From Spirogloea muscicola (taxonomy: Eukaryota > Streptophyta > Zygnematophyceae > Spirogloeales > Spirogloeaceae): a stretch of 19,884 bases of DNA. The notes beneath the pieces were generated by a model. That model made no database searches. It was not told the DNA's origin and saw only the letters and a list, made by a program, of their open reading frames with translations. This document shows positions 19,334 to 19,884 of this stretch, in pieces (the stretch's first letter is position 1; every line of letters begins with the position of its first letter). The position numbers and the translations under genes were made by a program. Location of the stretch: the NCBI GenBank assembly GCA_009602725.1, contig WELB01000040.1, forward strand, positions 571,093 through 590,976. The letters are read 5' to 3'.

Positions 19334-19848
19334 GACGGCGGCGGCGGCGGCGGCGCGGCGGCGGTGGGGCGGCGGCGGCTCCGACGTGCGGAGTTTGCGG
19401 CAGCGGCAGGAGGGACTGAGTGGTGGGAACTGATGGAAACCGGGTCGGGGTCAATGGGGTTTCTTTGTGGGGGCGGCCGAGGCGGGGTAATCAAAGCTGG
19501 GGGTATTGATAAACGGTGCGAAATTTGGGGGCCCATCGCGAACTTGCTGGAGGGCCACAGAGGGGCAGCCAACGCGGGAATGCTGACGCGTTGGGATTCG
19601 AGGACGGTTTTCCGGACGCGGCTTGCAGCGCAGCCGGGGGCCCGGGCCGGCCGCCCAGCGCGCCCGGGCCGAAGCTTCGGCGCTCGCCGCCCACGCCCCG
19701 CCGAGACGGGAGCCGTTTGCGGGCGCGGTCTCCGGGCAGTTTGCCGTCTGGGCCGCGGTTGTCCGAGTCCGGGGTTGAGGCTCCCGGTCTCGACCAGCCA
19801 AGCCGAGCCGGAGCTGGGCGGGGTGCCCCCGCGGCCGCCGCGGCCGCT
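19334..19848. promoter_or_regulatory. Divergent GC-rich promoter region
   Basis: The PLAC8 start (-) and the start of the next gene (+) lie 515 bp apart, head to head, so both promoters must lie here or overlap. CGG triplets at 19336-19379 form the CCG-rich leader of the PLAC8 gene. A more moderate stretch around 19400-19560 contains ATTGAT and AAATTTG. From about 19600 to 19848 GC is very high, with GGGCCCGGGCCGGCCGCCC-like palindromes near 19637-19655. No long frame here matches a family. Confidence 0.5.
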
Positions 19849-19884
19849 ATGGCCACCGCCGCCGCCGTCGCCGCCGCCGCCGCC
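19849..19884 (+). CDS. Start of a gene cut by the right edge
   Basis: ATG at 19849 in context GCTATGGCC opens a frame MATAAAVAAAAA that runs off the window. Ala-rich N-termini are common in algal organelle transit peptides and in low-complexity leaders, so no product can be named. Support comes only from the start context, the position in a GC-rich island like those of the other genes here, and the head-to-head arrangement with the PLAC8 gene. Confidence 0.35.
   Translation, partial: MATAAAVAAAAA

Overview
The window is nuclear DNA from a photosynthetic eukaryote of the green lineage, most likely a chlorophyte or trebouxiophyte-like alga. This is inferred from gene content: an MLO-type membrane protein, a plant PDIL2-type protein disulfide isomerase, a PLAC8 cysteine-rich protein of the plant and algal type, and a cytochrome b5-fused front-end fatty acid desaturase. 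It also fits the plant/algal telomere-like TTTAGGG/TTAGGG tract near the left edge. Genes are dense in short exons (28 to about 510 nt) and introns (about 100 to 340 nt) with GT-AG borders. One GC-AG intron is the exception. Gene starts lie in very GC-rich DNA full of CGG/CCG triplets, and both window edges fall in such triplets.

Layout. 1-854: triplet-rich edge, a telomere-like palindromic block, a long non-coding stretch and the GC-rich leader of the first gene. 855-5426 (+): MLO-like seven-transmembrane protein, 14 exons, about 633 aa. 5427-8382: no confident gene. It holds a perfect 104-bp inverted repeat (6889-6992 / 7037-7140) and then a GC-rich promoter. 8383-11761 (+): protein disulfide isomerase with two CGHC thioredoxin domains and an ERp29-type C-terminal domain, 11 exons, 363 aa. 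11762-12255: convergent intergenic DNA. 12256-16148 (-): front-end acyl desaturase, 13 exons, 508 aa, with three histidine boxes and HPGG. 16149-18004: intergenic, no confident gene. 18005-19333 (-): PLAC8-domain protein, 4 exons, about 222-244 aa. 19334-19848: divergent promoter. 19849-19884 (+): first 12 codons of a further gene, cut by the window edge.

The genes do not form a pathway. They are ordinary eukaryotic neighbours. The PDI and the desaturase both act at the endoplasmic reticulum, and the MLO and PLAC8 proteins are membrane proteins, but nothing in the layout implies co-function. I did not find a convincing new multi-gene system. The most unusual items are the perfect foldback repeat, the telomere-like palindrome, the GC-AG intron, the intron at the same place in both PDI active-site tryptophan codons, and the triplet repeats at gene starts.

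Exon boundaries were worked out by hand from reading frame, intron phase and family motifs. The phases join cleanly throughout. The exact border is uncertain at MLO exon 4, at the short MLO exon 8, and at PLAC8 exon 1.
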